Counted from the first letter of the stretch, positions 1-8,918 are shown. The stretch: 64,000 nucleotides of DNA from an uncultured Nesterenkonia sp. (GCA_947494195.1 CANLUC010000002.1:372001-436000); one strand, 5' to 3'. Translations and numbers: made by a program. The notes: a model not told the origin generated them from the sequence alone.

Positions 1-10
1 TGGCGTCGAT

Positions 11-83
11 GGCTCTGTAGCTCAGTTGGTAGAGCGTTCGACTGAAAATCGAAAGGTCACCGGATCGACGCCGGTCGGAGCCA
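11..83 (+). tRNA. tRNA-Phe (GAA)
   Basis: Full cloverleaf. The 7-bp acceptor stem GGCTCTG pairs with CGGAGCC (76-82) with one wobble pair, and A83 is the discriminator. The D arm is GCTC...GAGC. The anticodon stem TTCGA/TCGAA encloses the loop CTGAAAA, giving anticodon GAA. The T arm is ACCGG/CCGGT. The 3' CCA is not encoded. A terminator follows directly. Confidence 0.96.
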
Positions 84-90
84 CCGTTAC

Positions 91-122
91 AAGAAAGCCC
101 CTGGATTTCCAGGGGCTTTCTT
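91..122 (+). terminator. Intrinsic terminator after tRNA-Phe
   Basis: The arms AAGAAAGCCCCTGGA (91-105) and TCCAGGGGCTTTCTT (108-122) are perfectly complementary. The A-rich 5' arm and T-rich 3' arm make it usable in both directions. It lies between the tRNA and the converging formaldehyde dehydrogenase gene. Confidence 0.85.
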
Positions 123-224
123 GCGTCTGAGGTCGAGTGGAGACCTCACCGATCTACACCGGGGTCAGCGAACTCTCAAGACCGGGCGCATAGAAGGGCG
201 TACAACGGTGCCGGAACGCCCGCA

Positions 225-1442
225 TCAGCTCTTGATGTAGCCGTTGGGGTTGAGCACGAACTTCTTGGCCGCACCCTTGTCGAACTCCGCATAGGCGGCC
301 GGCGCATCATCGAGCGGTATGGCAGTGGCTTTGACTGCTTTGGCGATCTCCACCTTGTCCTGAAGGATCGCCTGCATGAGGCGGCGGTTATACAACATCA
401 CCGGGCATTGCCCGGTGGCGAATGACAGCGATTTTGCCCAGCCCAGGCCGAGACGGATGGAGAGCGAACCAACTTGGGCGGCCTGGTCGACTCCGCCCGG
501 ATCACCGGTGACGTAGAGACCGGGAATGCCGAGCGCGCCACCGGCCTGGGTCAGGTCCATCAGTGAATTGAGGACGGTTGCCGGTGCCTCCTGTGCGGAA
601 TCGGCTCCATGCCCACGGGCCTCAAAGCCGACGGCGTCAACGCCGCACTCGACCTCCGGCACGCCGAGGATCTGCTCAATCTGCTCGCGCGGATCACCCT
701 TTGAGACATCCACGGTTTCACATCCGAATGACCTGGCCTGTGCCAATCTGTCCGCGTTGAGGTCACCAACTATCACGGCACTCGCGCCCAGCAGCTGTGC
801 GCCGACGGCAGCGGCAAGCCCGACCGGCCCAGCCCCGGCGATGTAGACGGTAGAACCAGGCCCGACGCCCGCGGTGTAGGCACCGTGGAACCCGGTGGGA
901 AAGATGTCCGAGAGCATGGTCAGATCGAGGATCTTCTCCAACGCCTGCTCACGGTCGGGGAACTTGAGCAGGTTCCAGTCGGCGTAGGGCGTCAGCACAT
1001 ATTCAGCCTGTCCTCCGACCCAGCCCCCCATGTCCACATATCCGTAGGCGCTTCCGGGGCGATCCGGATTCACGTTGAGGCAGATGCCGGTCTTGCGCTC
1101 CTTGCAGTTGCGACACCGTCCGCACGAGATGTTGAAGGGAACGGAGACGATGTCTCCGACCTTGATGAATTCGACGTCGGGGCCGACTTCAACGACTTCG
1201 CCGGTGATCTCGTGGCCGAGCACGAGCCCGGCCGGTGCCGTGGTTCGTCCTCGAACCATGTGTTGATCCGAACCGCAGATGTTCGTCGCGACGGTCCGAA
1301 GGATCGCGCCGTGTGGGACCTTGCGTCCGATGTTCGCAGGGTTCACCCCTGGGCCATCCTTGAGCTCGAACTCGGGGTACGGAGTATCCACAACTTCCAC
1401 CACGCCGGGGCTCTTATATGCGATCGCTCTGTTCTCAGACAT
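225..1442 (-). CDS. fdhA: Glutathione-independent formaldehyde dehydrogenase (zinc, NAD)
   Basis: Medium-chain zinc dehydrogenase of the Pseudomonas FdhA type, which oxidises formaldehyde to formate with bound NAD and needs no glutathione or mycothiol. With the start used here (405 aa), catalytic zinc ligands are Cys56 (NICGSD) and His77-Glu78 (GHE). The structural zinc cysteines are C107, C110, C113 and C121, and a GAGPVG dinucleotide loop follows near residue 200. The long insertion after the fourth cysteine (NPDRPGSAYGYVDMGGW) is typical of this subgroup and separates it from ordinary alcohol dehydrogenases. An ATG at 1454 is possible, but a GAGG Shine-Dalgarno sits correctly before 1442. 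It is divergent from a LuxR-type regulator that may control it. Confidence 0.9.
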   Translation of the reverse strand: MSENRAIAYKSPGVVEVVDTPYPEFELKDGPGVNPANIGRKVPHGAILRTVATNICGSDQHMVRGRTTAPAGLVLGHEITGEVVEVGPDVEFIKVGDIVSVPFNISCGRCRNCKERKTGICLNVNPDRPGSAYGYVDMGGWVGGQAEYVLTPYADWNLLKFPDREQALEKILDLTMLSDIFPTGFHGAYTAGVGPGSTVYIAGAGPVGLAAAVGAQLLGASAVIVGDLNADRLAQARSFGCETVDVSKGDPREQIEQILGVPEVECGVDAVGFEARGHGADSAQEAPATVLNSLMDLTQAGGALGIPGLYVTGDPGGVDQAAQVGSLSIRLGLGWAKSLSFATGQCPVMLYNRRLMQAILQDKVEIAKAVKATAIPLDDAPAAYAEFDKGAAKKFVLNPNGYIKS

Positions 1443-1534
1443 TGCTTGCCTCATTTCTCAACGGTGATCTACGGGCTGCATCACACGACTTGAGTCTCCA
1501 TCCGGGTCAGACGCGCCTCAATGACCCATCAGGC

Positions 1535-1546
1535 GGGCTTGAGCCC
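1535..1546. promoter_or_regulatory. Short palindrome in the fdhA/regulator divergent intergenic region
   Basis: GGGCT-TG-AGCCC, a 12-bp dyad about 36 bp before the regulator start and about 90 bp before fdhA. It could be a binding site for the adjacent LuxR-type protein. It is short enough to be chance in GC-rich DNA. Confidence 0.25.
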
Positions 1547-1582
1547 TACCTTTGGGCAGGTCATTTCTCTAGGATCTGAAAC

Positions 1583-2836
1583 ATGGATCGCGCCGCGCTA
1601 TCCGATGGTCTGCTCCACCAGCTCTACGAGGTGCTCGCCTCTCCGCTGGGGTCGATCGGTCGTGGTCTCTCTGAGCTGCTGGCTCCGTTCGTGGCGCACT
1701 CGGCGTTGGTCCTGTTCACTGCCGATGTCAGCGGTGGTCGCCTCCACTGGTGGGGTGATCCCACGATTCACCAGGGGATGAGCGGGCTCGTTCTGGACCG
1801 CCTCCGCCGCACAAGTGGCAGCGTGGAGGGAATCCATCGGGCGGCTCTGCACATCGGTGACGCCCAGCGGCCTGTTCTGCAGATGACGGCTCGCAACGGC
1901 GCGCTTCTCCTGATCGTCGATCCTGGTCCGGTCTCGAGTCCGACGTCCGTGACGAACCTCTGGAACATCGTCTCGCTGCACGTGCAGGAGCGAGCCGATG
2001 AAGCGGCGCCCGAGTATCTGCGTCACGCCCGATCCACTGCCGGGGTGCGCCTCCTGGCCTTGAGCGAGATCAGAGACGAGTATTCGGCGACCCTCGACGG
2101 CATCCTCGCCCCGCTCAGGGCGGGGCGGCTCTCAGATGCCTCAGCCCGAGAAGCTGCCCTGAATCGGTCGGTCGCCGGGCTTGATCGTCTCCGCGCGATG
2201 TCCGGACAGGCGCGAACCCTGGCTCAGGAGACGGTGACCGTGTCCTTCGCGCGCCTTGAAGAAGAGCTCAGGTCCGCGGCACGCTACTGGCATGGTGAAC
2301 TCGAGTTCGTCGGTCCCTCCTGCGGTGATCACCAGGTGCCCGACGAGGTTGCTCGCGGTGCCCGCGCAGTGGTCCAACGCGTCATTCTCAGCCGCATGGA
2401 GAGTTCCGAGGTCAGTCGCATGCGGGTGCAGTGGGAGTGCGACGGAACCCAGCTCCTCATCGACCTCCGTGATGATGGAGCCGGCGGGGCCGCGGACGCC
2501 GAGACGCTGCTGGAGATTGCCGGGCACCGGATTGAGGCGCTGGGGGGTCAGCTCTCCTGCACCGCAACGTCAGGATGGGGTGCAGAACTCTCGGTGACCC
2601 TGCCGCTGAATCCACCTCCGATTCGCCCCTCCACTGCGGCGATCGCAGGTCTTCGACCACGGGAGATGCAGGTCGCGAACCTGCTGGCAGCAGGCAGCAG
2701 GAACCGCGCGATCGCCGAAGAGCTGGGGATCAGCGAGAACACGGTCAAGTTCCACATCTCGCGCATTCTGCACACCCTGAACGCAGGCTCTCGCGCTGAG
2801 GCTATCGCTGCACTTCTCTCGGAGCAACGGGCCTGA
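1583..2836 (+). CDS. LuxR-family regulator with histidine-kinase-like ATPase region
   Basis: A 417-residue soluble protein. Residues 1-140 look like a GAF-type sensor. The middle (about 150-335) resembles the DHp and HATPase part of a NarX/DegS-type kinase: a helical stretch, then DLRDDGAGGA (like the G1 box DxGxG) and GWGAEL, but no convincing phospho-acceptor H-box. Residues about 345-410 form a GerE/LuxR helix-turn-helix with LRPREMQVANLLAAG and GISENTVKFHISRIL. The ORF thus joins sensor/kinase-like and output parts that are normally on two proteins. An AGGA precedes the ATG. It is divergent from fdhA, which suggests control of formaldehyde dehydrogenase; this is inference from position only. 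Confidence 0.75.
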   Translation: MDRAALSDGLLHQLYEVLASPLGSIGRGLSELLAPFVAHSALVLFTADVSGGRLHWWGDPTIHQGMSGLVLDRLRRTSGSVEGIHRAALHIGDAQRPVLQMTARNGALLLIVDPGPVSSPTSVTNLWNIVSLHVQERADEAAPEYLRHARSTAGVRLLALSEIRDEYSATLDGILAPLRAGRLSDASAREAALNRSVAGLDRLRAMSGQARTLAQETVTVSFARLEEELRSAARYWHGELEFVGPSCGDHQVPDEVARGARAVVQRVILSRMESSEVSRMRVQWECDGTQLLIDLRDDGAGGAADAETLLEIAGHRIEALGGQLSCTATSGWGAELSVTLPLNPPPIRPSTAAIAGLRPREMQVANLLAAGSRNRAIAEELGISENTVKFHISRILHTLNAGSRAEAIAALLSEQRA

Positions 2837-2991
2837 GGGTCGAACGGGGGTCACCGTCGTGCCGCCCCACACCCAGTTCGCCTCGGGGCCGGGGCCCATC
2901 GGTGCGGTCCCCCGATAGAATCCTCGACTGTTCATGGGGGCTCGTATAAGTTGTGTTCAGGGCGGAGCGACCGCACTTCACAGGAGGCGTC

Positions 2992-3534
2992 ATGACTCAG
3001 AACCCAGGACCTTACGGACCCGAGGACGGCGACGGGCAGGTGGGTGGCAACAGGCCCCCGGGTGGCCCGCCTCCCCAGAATCCCGGCCCCTATGGTCAGC
3101 CGAATCCGCCCGCCCAGGGCGGTTCACCCTACGGGTACGGGGGAGGACAGCCCTATCCCCAGCAGTCCCCGCCGAACTCCCCGCCGCCGAAATCGCCCAG
3201 TCGGACCTCGGTGGAGGGCAAGAACTTCTTCGCCGCTCTGTTCGACTTCTCATTCCAGAGCTTCGTGACGGTGAAGTTCGCAAAGTTCATCTACGCGATC
3301 CTGATCGCCTTCATCGTTCTCGGCTACTTGCTCGTGGTCATCTCAGCCTTCAGTGAGAATGCTGTTGCGGGGCTCCTCGTGCTGCTGCTGGGCTGGATCC
3401 CGGCGATGATCTACCTCATCCTGTTCCGCATCACGCTGGAGTTCATGATCGCGCTGGTGCGCACCTCGCAGAACACCGCCGGGACTCGGGCGGAGATCGA
3501 AGCGCTGCGTTCGGACTTGAAGAACCGCGGCTAG
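2992..3534 (+). CDS. DUF4282 membrane protein
   Basis: A 180-residue protein of unknown function. The first 65 residues are a flexible Pro/Gly/Gln/Tyr-rich cytoplasmic tail. Next comes the conserved block KNFFAALFDFSFQSFVTVKF and two membrane helices (about 103-127 and 130-155), the layout of the actinobacterial DUF4282 family. The frame opens at 2953, but a strong AGGAGG is placed exactly for the ATG at 2992. Monocistronic, ending in a long terminator. Confidence 0.85.
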   Translation: MTQNPGPYGPEDGDGQVGGNRPPGGPPPQNPGPYGQPNPPAQGGSPYGYGGGQPYPQQSPPNSPPPKSPSRTSVEGKNFFAALFDFSFQSFVTVKFAKFIYAILIAFIVLGYLLVVISAFSENAVAGLLVLLLGWIPAMIYLILFRITLEFMIALVRTSQNTAGTRAEIEALRSDLKNRG

Positions 3535-3552
3535 TTCTGGCTCACCACCGCA

Positions 3553-3610
3553 CCCGACGACGACGGCGCCCGATCCACCACGTGGAGGATCGGGCGCCGT
3601 CGTCGTCGGG
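3553..3610. terminator. Bidirectional terminator, 24-bp perfect stem
   Basis: Arms 3553-3576 and 3587-3610 are exact reverse complements around a 10-base loop. It sits between the convergent DUF4282 gene and xth. No U-tract follows, as often in high-GC actinobacteria. Confidence 0.85.
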
Positions 3611-3622
3611 TTGAAGAAGGGG

Positions 3623-4426
3623 TCAGCTCAGCTCCACGATCACCGGAGCGTGATCCGAGGCGCCCTTGCCCTTGCGCTCTTCGCGGTCGATCCAGGCGGA
3701 GCTGACGCGTTCGGTCAGCGCGGGGGAACCCAGCACGAAGTCGATCCGCATCCCTTCCTTCTTCGGGAACCGCAGCTTGGTGTAGTCCCAGTAGGTATAG
3801 ACCCCGGGGCCGGGAGTGTGGGGCCGCACGACCTCGGTGTACCCACTGTCCAGGAAGCCCTGGAACGCCTGACGCTCGGGGGCGGAGACGTGGGTGAGGC
3901 CCTGGTCGCGGAAGAAGTCGATGTCCCAGACATCCTCATCGTGCGGGGCGATGTTGAAGTCACCCATGAGCGCGATCTGGGCGTGCGGGTCCTCGGCGAG
4001 CCAGCCCTGGGCATTGTCCTTGAGCTGGCGCAACCAGTTGAGCTTGTACTCCATGTGCTCGTCTTCGAGCGAGCGGCCGTTGGGTACGTACAGGCTCCAG
4101 ATGCGCACGCCCCCGCAGGTTGCGGCGATCGCGCGGGCCTCCTGGATGGGATCCTTGCCGCCCTTGCCGAAGACCGGCTGGTCTGCGAAGGTGCGCTTTA
4201 CGTCCTTCATGCCAACGCGGGAGGCGATGGCCACGCCGTTCCACTGGCTCAGGCCGAAATGCGCGACGTCATAGCCGTTGGCCTCGAAGAGCTCCCAGGG
4301 GAAGTTCTCGTCCTTGCACTTGGTCTCCTGGATCGCCAGGACATCCACGTCGGAGCGGTCCAGCCAGGCCTCGACCCGATCGGCCCGGGCCCGCATTGAG
4401 TTCACATTCCATGTCGCAATCCGCAT
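3623..4426 (-). CDS. xth: Exodeoxyribonuclease III
   Basis: A 267-residue member of the endonuclease/exonuclease/phosphatase fold that repairs abasic sites and degrades DNA 3' to 5'. Visible motifs in order: N-terminal TWNVNS (metal/Asn site), QETKC with the metal-binding Glu, the YVPNG strand, GDFNIAP (catalytic Asp and Asn), RIDFVLGS and the terminal SDHAPV catalytic His. Length is normal for XthA. It is followed on the same strand by the shared terminator and lies downstream of nadE. Confidence 0.95.
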   Translation of the reverse strand: MRIATWNVNSMRARADRVEAWLDRSDVDVLAIQETKCKDENFPWELFEANGYDVAHFGLSQWNGVAIASRVGMKDVKRTFADQPVFGKGGKDPIQEARAIAATCGGVRIWSLYVPNGRSLEDEHMEYKLNWLRQLKDNAQGWLAEDPHAQIALMGDFNIAPHDEDVWDIDFFRDQGLTHVSAPERQAFQGFLDSGYTEVVRPHTPGPGVYTYWDYTKLRFPKKEGMRIDFVLGSPALTERVSSAWIDREERKGKGASDHAPVIVELS

Positions 4427-4526
4427 GGCTTCAAGCTACCAGCGCGCTCCTCGGTGCCGAGCGTCGGGAGCGAGAGCTCGGGTGCGGAACCTCGGGAGCG
4501 GGACCCTGGGGTGTGGGGTGGCGGCC

Positions 4527-5354
4527 TCAGCCTTCGCGCCACCAGTCGTCCTGGATCGTCACCGGCACCGTGCGCTTGTGCCGGGTGCGCAGGAAATGCT
4601 TCTCGAGGACAGCGGCTTCGCTGTCCGGGATCTCGCGACCTTCGAGGTAGTCATCGATGTGGTCATAGCTGATCCCAAGTTCGGTCTCGTCGAGCTGACC
4701 GGGGGTGTCGTCGAGCAGATCCGCGGTGGGGGCCTTGGACCAGAGGGTCTCCGAGGCGCCGAGGTGCTTCAGCAGCTGACGGACCTGACGCTTGTTCAGG
4801 GTGAACAGCGGCAGGATATCGGCGCCGCCGTCGCCGTATTTGGTGAAGAAGCCCGTGGTGGATTCAGCCCCGTGATCGGTGCCGACCACCAGCAGTCCAT
4901 GCTCGCCGCCCACGGCGTACTGCACCGTCATGCGCAGGCGCGCCTTCACATTGCCGCGGTGGTAGTCCTGCAGGGCCCGCCCGAAGGTGTCGTTGAACGC
5001 GCTGTCCACGCCGGTGACGGCCTTCTCGATGTTGAACGAGTCAGTCCGGTCCGGAGAGATGAACTCCAGCGCCGCCGCAGCGTCGTCGGCGTCGTGCTGT
5101 ACGCCGTGGGGCAGGCGCAGCGCGTGGAAATGGGCGTCATGCCCCTGTTCGCGGAGCTTCTCCGCGGCGAGCTGGCAGAGCCGACCGGCCAGGGAGGAGT
5201 CCACCCCGCCGGAGATGCCCAGCACGAAACCGTTCACCCCCACGGACTTCGCGTAGTCCACCAGGAAGTCCACCCGGCGGGCGACCTCCTCAGCGGGATC
5301 GATCTCAGGCTTCACGCCCATTTCTTCGACGATGACACTCTGTAGCTCACGCAT
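4527..5354 (-). CDS. nadE: NH3-dependent NAD+ synthetase
   Basis: A 275-residue enzyme that amidates nicotinate adenine dinucleotide to NAD+ using ammonia and ATP. The PP-loop SGGVDSS is at residues 48-54. The E. coli-type features TDHGAE, GFFTKYGDGGADILPL and the KAPTADL loop follow. No glutaminase domain is attached, so it belongs to the short, ammonia-using class. No clear Shine-Dalgarno precedes the ATG, so translation may be leaderless or weakly initiated. Confidence 0.95.
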   Translation of the reverse strand: MRELQSVIVEEMGVKPEIDPAEEVARRVDFLVDYAKSVGVNGFVLGISGGVDSSLAGRLCQLAAEKLREQGHDAHFHALRLPHGVQHDADDAAAALEFISPDRTDSFNIEKAVTGVDSAFNDTFGRALQDYHRGNVKARLRMTVQYAVGGEHGLLVVGTDHGAESTTGFFTKYGDGGADILPLFTLNKRQVRQLLKHLGASETLWSKAPTADLLDDTPGQLDETELGISYDHIDDYLEGREIPDSEAAVLEKHFLRTRHKRTVPVTIQDDWWREG

Positions 5355-5471
5355 GAGGCGAGTCTACTCAGCGCGAGGTTTCGACCACGTCACTGATGTC
5401 TGTGTGTTGGCCAGACGCGTTCACCGAACGGGGCCGGTCGACGAGCCCTGCAGAGTCTTAGGATGGAGACC

Positions 5472-6068
5472 ATGACTGAGACTGCCGCCAGCACCCCGCA
5501 GCCCGCCTCCGACCCCGCCGCCGACCGCCGTCGACTGCAGGAGCTCATCAGTGAGCTCGCCGTCGTCCGCGGCAAGGTGACGCTCTCCTCGGGCAAGGAG
5601 GCTGACTACTACATCGATCTTCGCCGCATCACGCTCCAGCACGAGGCTGCTCCGCTGGTGGGGCGGGTGATGCGGCATCTGCTCGCAGAGGCAGATATCA
5701 ATTACGTCGCCGCCGGCGGTCTGACCATGGGGGCGGACCCCGTAGGAACCGCCGTGATGCACGCCGCCGCGCAGCAGGGGGAGGCCGCAGACACCTTCGT
5801 GGTGCGCAAGGCGCAGAAGTCCCATGGCATGGGCCGCCAGGTCGAAGGTCCGAGCGTCGAGGGTCAGAAGGTCGTGGTGCTCGAAGACACCTCCACCACC
5901 GGTGGGTCAGCGCTGACGGCGGTAGACGCCGTGCGCGCCGCCGGAGGTCTGGTCCAGGCCGTGGCCGTGATCGTGGACCGCGACACCGGCGCGAAGGAGC
6001 ATATCGAGGCCACCGCCGGGGTGCCGTACCTCTTCGCGTACTCGAAGAGCGACCTCGGCCTGGACTGA
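5472..6068 (+). CDS. pyrE: Orotate phosphoribosyltransferase
   Basis: Makes orotidine 5'-phosphate from orotate and PRPP in pyrimidine synthesis. The PRPP-binding motif VVVLEDTSTTGGSALTAV is clear in the second half, and the N-terminal LSSGKEADYYIDLR is the family's orotate-side motif. The frame opens at 5463, but GGAGA lies just before the ATG at 5472, giving 198 residues. It is divergent from nadE with about 115 bp between them. Confidence 0.94.
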   Translation: MTETAASTPQPASDPAADRRRLQELISELAVVRGKVTLSSGKEADYYIDLRRITLQHEAAPLVGRVMRHLLAEADINYVAAGGLTMGADPVGTAVMHAAAQQGEAADTFVVRKAQKSHGMGRQVEGPSVEGQKVVVLEDTSTTGGSALTAVDAVRAAGGLVQAVAVIVDRDTGAKEHIEATAGVPYLFAYSKSDLGLD

Positions 6069-6095
6069 GCTGCCTCTCGGCATCCATTGACGTTC

Positions 6096-6163
6096 ATCGA
6101 TACACCGGTCTAGTCTCAGTGCATCGAAGAAGATCGATATTCATCGATGCGATGCGTATCGAG
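6096..6163. promoter_or_regulatory. Cluster of ATCGA boxes upstream of the flavoprotein/MFS operon
   Basis: ATCGAT at 6096, ATCGAA at 6123, ATCGAT at 6133 and 6143, and ATCGAG at 6158. Three of them are phased exactly 10 bp apart, and 6121-6127 pairs with 6144-6150 as a 7-bp inverted repeat. This looks like an operator for a dimeric repressor such as an ArsR-family protein. No regulator gene is adjacent. Confidence 0.45.
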
Positions 6164-6190
6164 TGAACTGGTCGCCCAGATGGAGCCGTG

Positions 6191-7645
6191 ATGGAAGCCA
6201 AGTCCACAAGCACCGAAGAACTGCCTGTCGTCGTCATCGGCGCAGGTCCGATCGGCCTCGCCGCAGCCGCACATCTGCTGGATCAAGGTCTCGAGCCGCT
6301 GATCCTGGAGGCCGAGTCCCAGGTGGGCGCTTCGATTCGAGAATGGGGACACATCAAGCTCTTCTCCCCGTGGCGGCACAACGTCGATGCAGCATCCGGC
6401 GCGATGCTGGAGTCCACAGGCTGGGAGCCACCGCGTCCCACCGCTCTGCCCACGGGTGCCGAGCTGGTGCAGGACTACCTCGAACCGCTCGCAGCGCTCC
6501 CAGAGCTTGCGGGACGGATCCGCACGGATCATCGAGTTCTCGCCGTCAGTCGCGGCGGGCGGGACAAGACCCATGTCCAGGCGCGTGCTGGCCAGCCCTT
6601 CGTCCTGCGCGTGGCCCACGCCTCGACGGTGACCGAGCTGCATGCCCGTGCAGTGATCGACGCCTCCGGTACCTGGGGCAGCCCGAACCCGCTCGGTGCC
6701 GCCGGCTTTCCCGCCCTGGGCGAGGAGGATCCCGCGGTGAGCGACCGGCTGCTCGGTTCGCTGCCGGACGTCCTCGGCGCCGAGGCGCAGCGCCTCGCCG
6801 GGCACCATACACTGGTCGTCGGTTCCGGGCACAGCGCGATCAACACGCTGCTCAACCTCGCCGCGCTCAAGCGTCAGGACCACGCCACCACCATCACCTG
6901 GGCCATCCGTGGGGACTCCGCCGAGCGCGTCTACGGCGGCGGTGACGCTGATCAGCTTCCCGCTCGCGGCGCCCTGGGCCAGCGGCTGCGCCGGCTCGTC
7001 GAGGAAGGCGAGATCACGCTGCTCACCGGTGCCGAAATCCACGCACTTGCCGTCACCGAGTCGCGAGCTCAGACCCCGGACGACGACGCCGCGGCCCCCT
7101 CCGCGCTGGAGGTCGACTTTGCGGATGGTCGCCGGATCACGGTGGAGTATCTCGCCGCCGCCACAGGCTTCCGCCCGCAGCTGGAGATGCTGCGCGAGCT
7201 GCGCCTGGAGCTGGATCCCGCTGTGGAATCTCCGCGACGGCTCGCCACCCTCATTGATCCGGAGTTCCACTCCTGTGGCACGGTGGAGGCCCATGGCGCC
7301 GATGTGCTGGCGCACCCGGAGGAGGGATTCTTCCTGGCCGGCATGAAGTCCTATGGCCGGGCGCCCACCTTCCTGCTGGCCACCGGCTATGAGCAGGTCC
7401 GCTCCATCGCGGCCCACCTCGCCGGCGCCGACGCGTCACCGCAGAACCTGAACCTGCCCGAGACCGGGGTCTGCTCCGGAGTGGGCGCGCCGGATCCGGC
7501 AGAGCCGCAGTCGTGCGGCGCGCCCGAGCCGGCGGCCGGGGAGACGCAGTCCTGTGGCGCACCCGAACTGGCGGCAGTCGGAGGAGTCTCCGGTGGGACC
7601 AGGGTCGGTGTCTCCACCGGCGTGCTGCACGGACGCCACGGCTGA
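6191..7645 (+). CDS. FAD-dependent oxidoreductase (flavin monooxygenase-like)
   Basis: A 484-residue two-dinucleotide-fold flavoprotein. VIGAGPIGLAAAAHL at the N-terminus binds FAD, VVGSGHSAINTLLNLA near residue 215 binds NAD(P)H, and ATGFRPQLEM is the FMO-type ATG motif. This layout is found in ArsO-like and other flavin monooxygenases; the substrate cannot be read. The last 60 residues are an unusual tail with repeated SCGAPE units rich in Cys, Pro and Ala. GTG at 6188 abuts the ATG; GGAG spacing fits 6191. The MFS exporter follows 19 bp later, which suggests one operon. Confidence 0.8.
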   Translation: MEAKSTSTEELPVVVIGAGPIGLAAAAHLLDQGLEPLILEAESQVGASIREWGHIKLFSPWRHNVDAASGAMLESTGWEPPRPTALPTGAELVQDYLEPLAALPELAGRIRTDHRVLAVSRGGRDKTHVQARAGQPFVLRVAHASTVTELHARAVIDASGTWGSPNPLGAAGFPALGEEDPAVSDRLLGSLPDVLGAEAQRLAGHHTLVVGSGHSAINTLLNLAALKRQDHATTITWAIRGDSAERVYGGGDADQLPARGALGQRLRRLVEEGEITLLTGAEIHALAVTESRAQTPDDDAAAPSALEVDFADGRRITVEYLAAATGFRPQLEMLRELRLELDPAVESPRRLATLIDPEFHSCGTVEAHGADVLAHPEEGFFLAGMKSYGRAPTFLLATGYEQVRSIAAHLAGADASPQNLNLPETGVCSGVGAPDPAEPQSCGAPEPAAGETQSCGAPELAAVGGVSGGTRVGVSTGVLHGRHG

Positions 7646-7664
7646 GCACGGCAACACTGTACGA

Positions 7665-8918
7665 GTGCATCCCACCAAGCGGGCGGTCCTCACTGGTCTC
7701 TGCCTGACCCAGATCACGTCCTGGGGCGTGCTCTTCTACGCGTTCCCGGTGCTCCAGCCTCGCATCGCAGAAGACACCGGGTGGTCGGCCACGGCACTGA
7801 CCACGGCTTTCTCCGGCGCACTGGTGGTCTCCGGCGTGCTGGGGATCCCGCTGGGGCGGGTGTTGGATCGGCGTGGGCCGAGGCTGATCATGACGGCAGG
7901 TGCTGCGCTCGCGGTCCTGGGGCTGCTGGTGGTGGCCGCGGCGTCGTCGTACTGGGTGTTTCTGCTGGGCTGGCTGGGGATCGGCGTCGCGATGTCCGGC
8001 ACGCTCTACCCGCCTGCCTTCGCGGCGCTGACCAGGTGGTATGGCTCACGACGCATCTTCGCGCTGACCATGGTCACGCTCGCCGGAGGACTGGCGAGCA
8101 CCGTGTTCGCGCCCGTCACCGAGGTGCTGGCCGGGCATCTCAGCTGGCGAGAGACCTATGTGGTGCTGGCGGTCGTGCTCGGTGCCCTGGTGGTCCCGGT
8201 GCATGCGGTCGTGCTGCGCAGACCATGGCCGGCGGAGACCGTCGCGGTGGAGACATCCGATGTCGGGCCAAAGACCGCGCCTCCGAAGGGTTCCGGAACC
8301 GGCGCGCCCCTCACGGACTACGCCTCGAGTGCGGACTATGCCCCAAGGATCATGCGCAGCCGTCCCTACGTGCTGCTGGTCATCGGTGTGGCGCTCGGTG
8401 CCGTGGCGATGTATGCGGGACTGGTCAACCTGGTGCCGATGCTCGTGGAGCGCGGGGTTTCTCCGCTGCTGGCCGCCTGGGTGCTGGGTCTCGGCGGGGT
8501 GGGGCAGGTCATCGGTCGCTTCTTCTACGCGCGGCTGGATCGGGGCACCACCGTGCGGCAACGCAGCGTGTTCGTCTACGCGCTGCTGGCGATCACCACG
8601 GGTGCACTGGCCTGGGACATCACGGCCGCGGCGCTGCTGATCGTGATCTCGCTGGCGGCCGGCGTCGCCCGCGGGATCGTCACGCTTCTGCAGGCCACGG
8701 CGGTCACCGATCGGTGGGGGACGCGGGATTATGGGCGGCTCTCCGGGGTGCTCAACGGACCGATGATGCTCTCAGTGGCGATCGCTCCTTTTCTGGGTGC
8801 GATCCTCGCCGACTGGCTGGGCAGCTACGAGGCCATGTTCGGCGTGCTGGCCGGACTGGCCGTGCTGGGGATCGGTGCGATCGCGGCCAGCATCCCGGCG
8901 GAGGCCGCCCGGCGGTGA
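7665..8918 (+). CDS. MFS transporter
   Basis: About 417 residues with roughly 12 membrane helices in two halves separated by a charged loop (residues about 185-225). The loop between helices 2 and 3 carries the MFS motif-A-like GRVLDRRGPR. The family exports drugs, metals or metabolites by proton antiport. The frame is open from 7554, inside the preceding gene. The GTG at 7665 is chosen because it lies after that gene's stop and just before helix 1, but no good Shine-Dalgarno is visible, so the start is uncertain. Pairing with a flavin monooxygenase recalls arsenic- or antibiotic-modification/export pairs; that link is inference. Confidence 0.8.
   Translation: MHPTKRAVLTGLCLTQITSWGVLFYAFPVLQPRIAEDTGWSATALTTAFSGALVVSGVLGIPLGRVLDRRGPRLIMTAGAALAVLGLLVVAAASSYWVFLLGWLGIGVAMSGTLYPPAFAALTRWYGSRRIFALTMVTLAGGLASTVFAPVTEVLAGHLSWRETYVVLAVVLGALVVPVHAVVLRRPWPAETVAVETSDVGPKTAPPKGSGTGAPLTDYASSADYAPRIMRSRPYVLLVIGVALGAVAMYAGLVNLVPMLVERGVSPLLAAWVLGLGGVGQVIGRFFYARLDRGTTVRQRSVFVYALLAITTGALAWDITAAALLIVISLAAGVARGIVTLLQATAVTDRWGTRDYGRLSGVLNGPMMLSVAIAPFLGAILADWLGSYEAMFGVLAGLAVLGIGAIAASIPAEAARR

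Noticed and set aside
6116-7417. 433-residue minus-strand ORF opposite the flavoprotein gene
   Set aside because: The plus strand has clear FAD and NAD(P) motifs; the reverse ORF has no recognisable domain.
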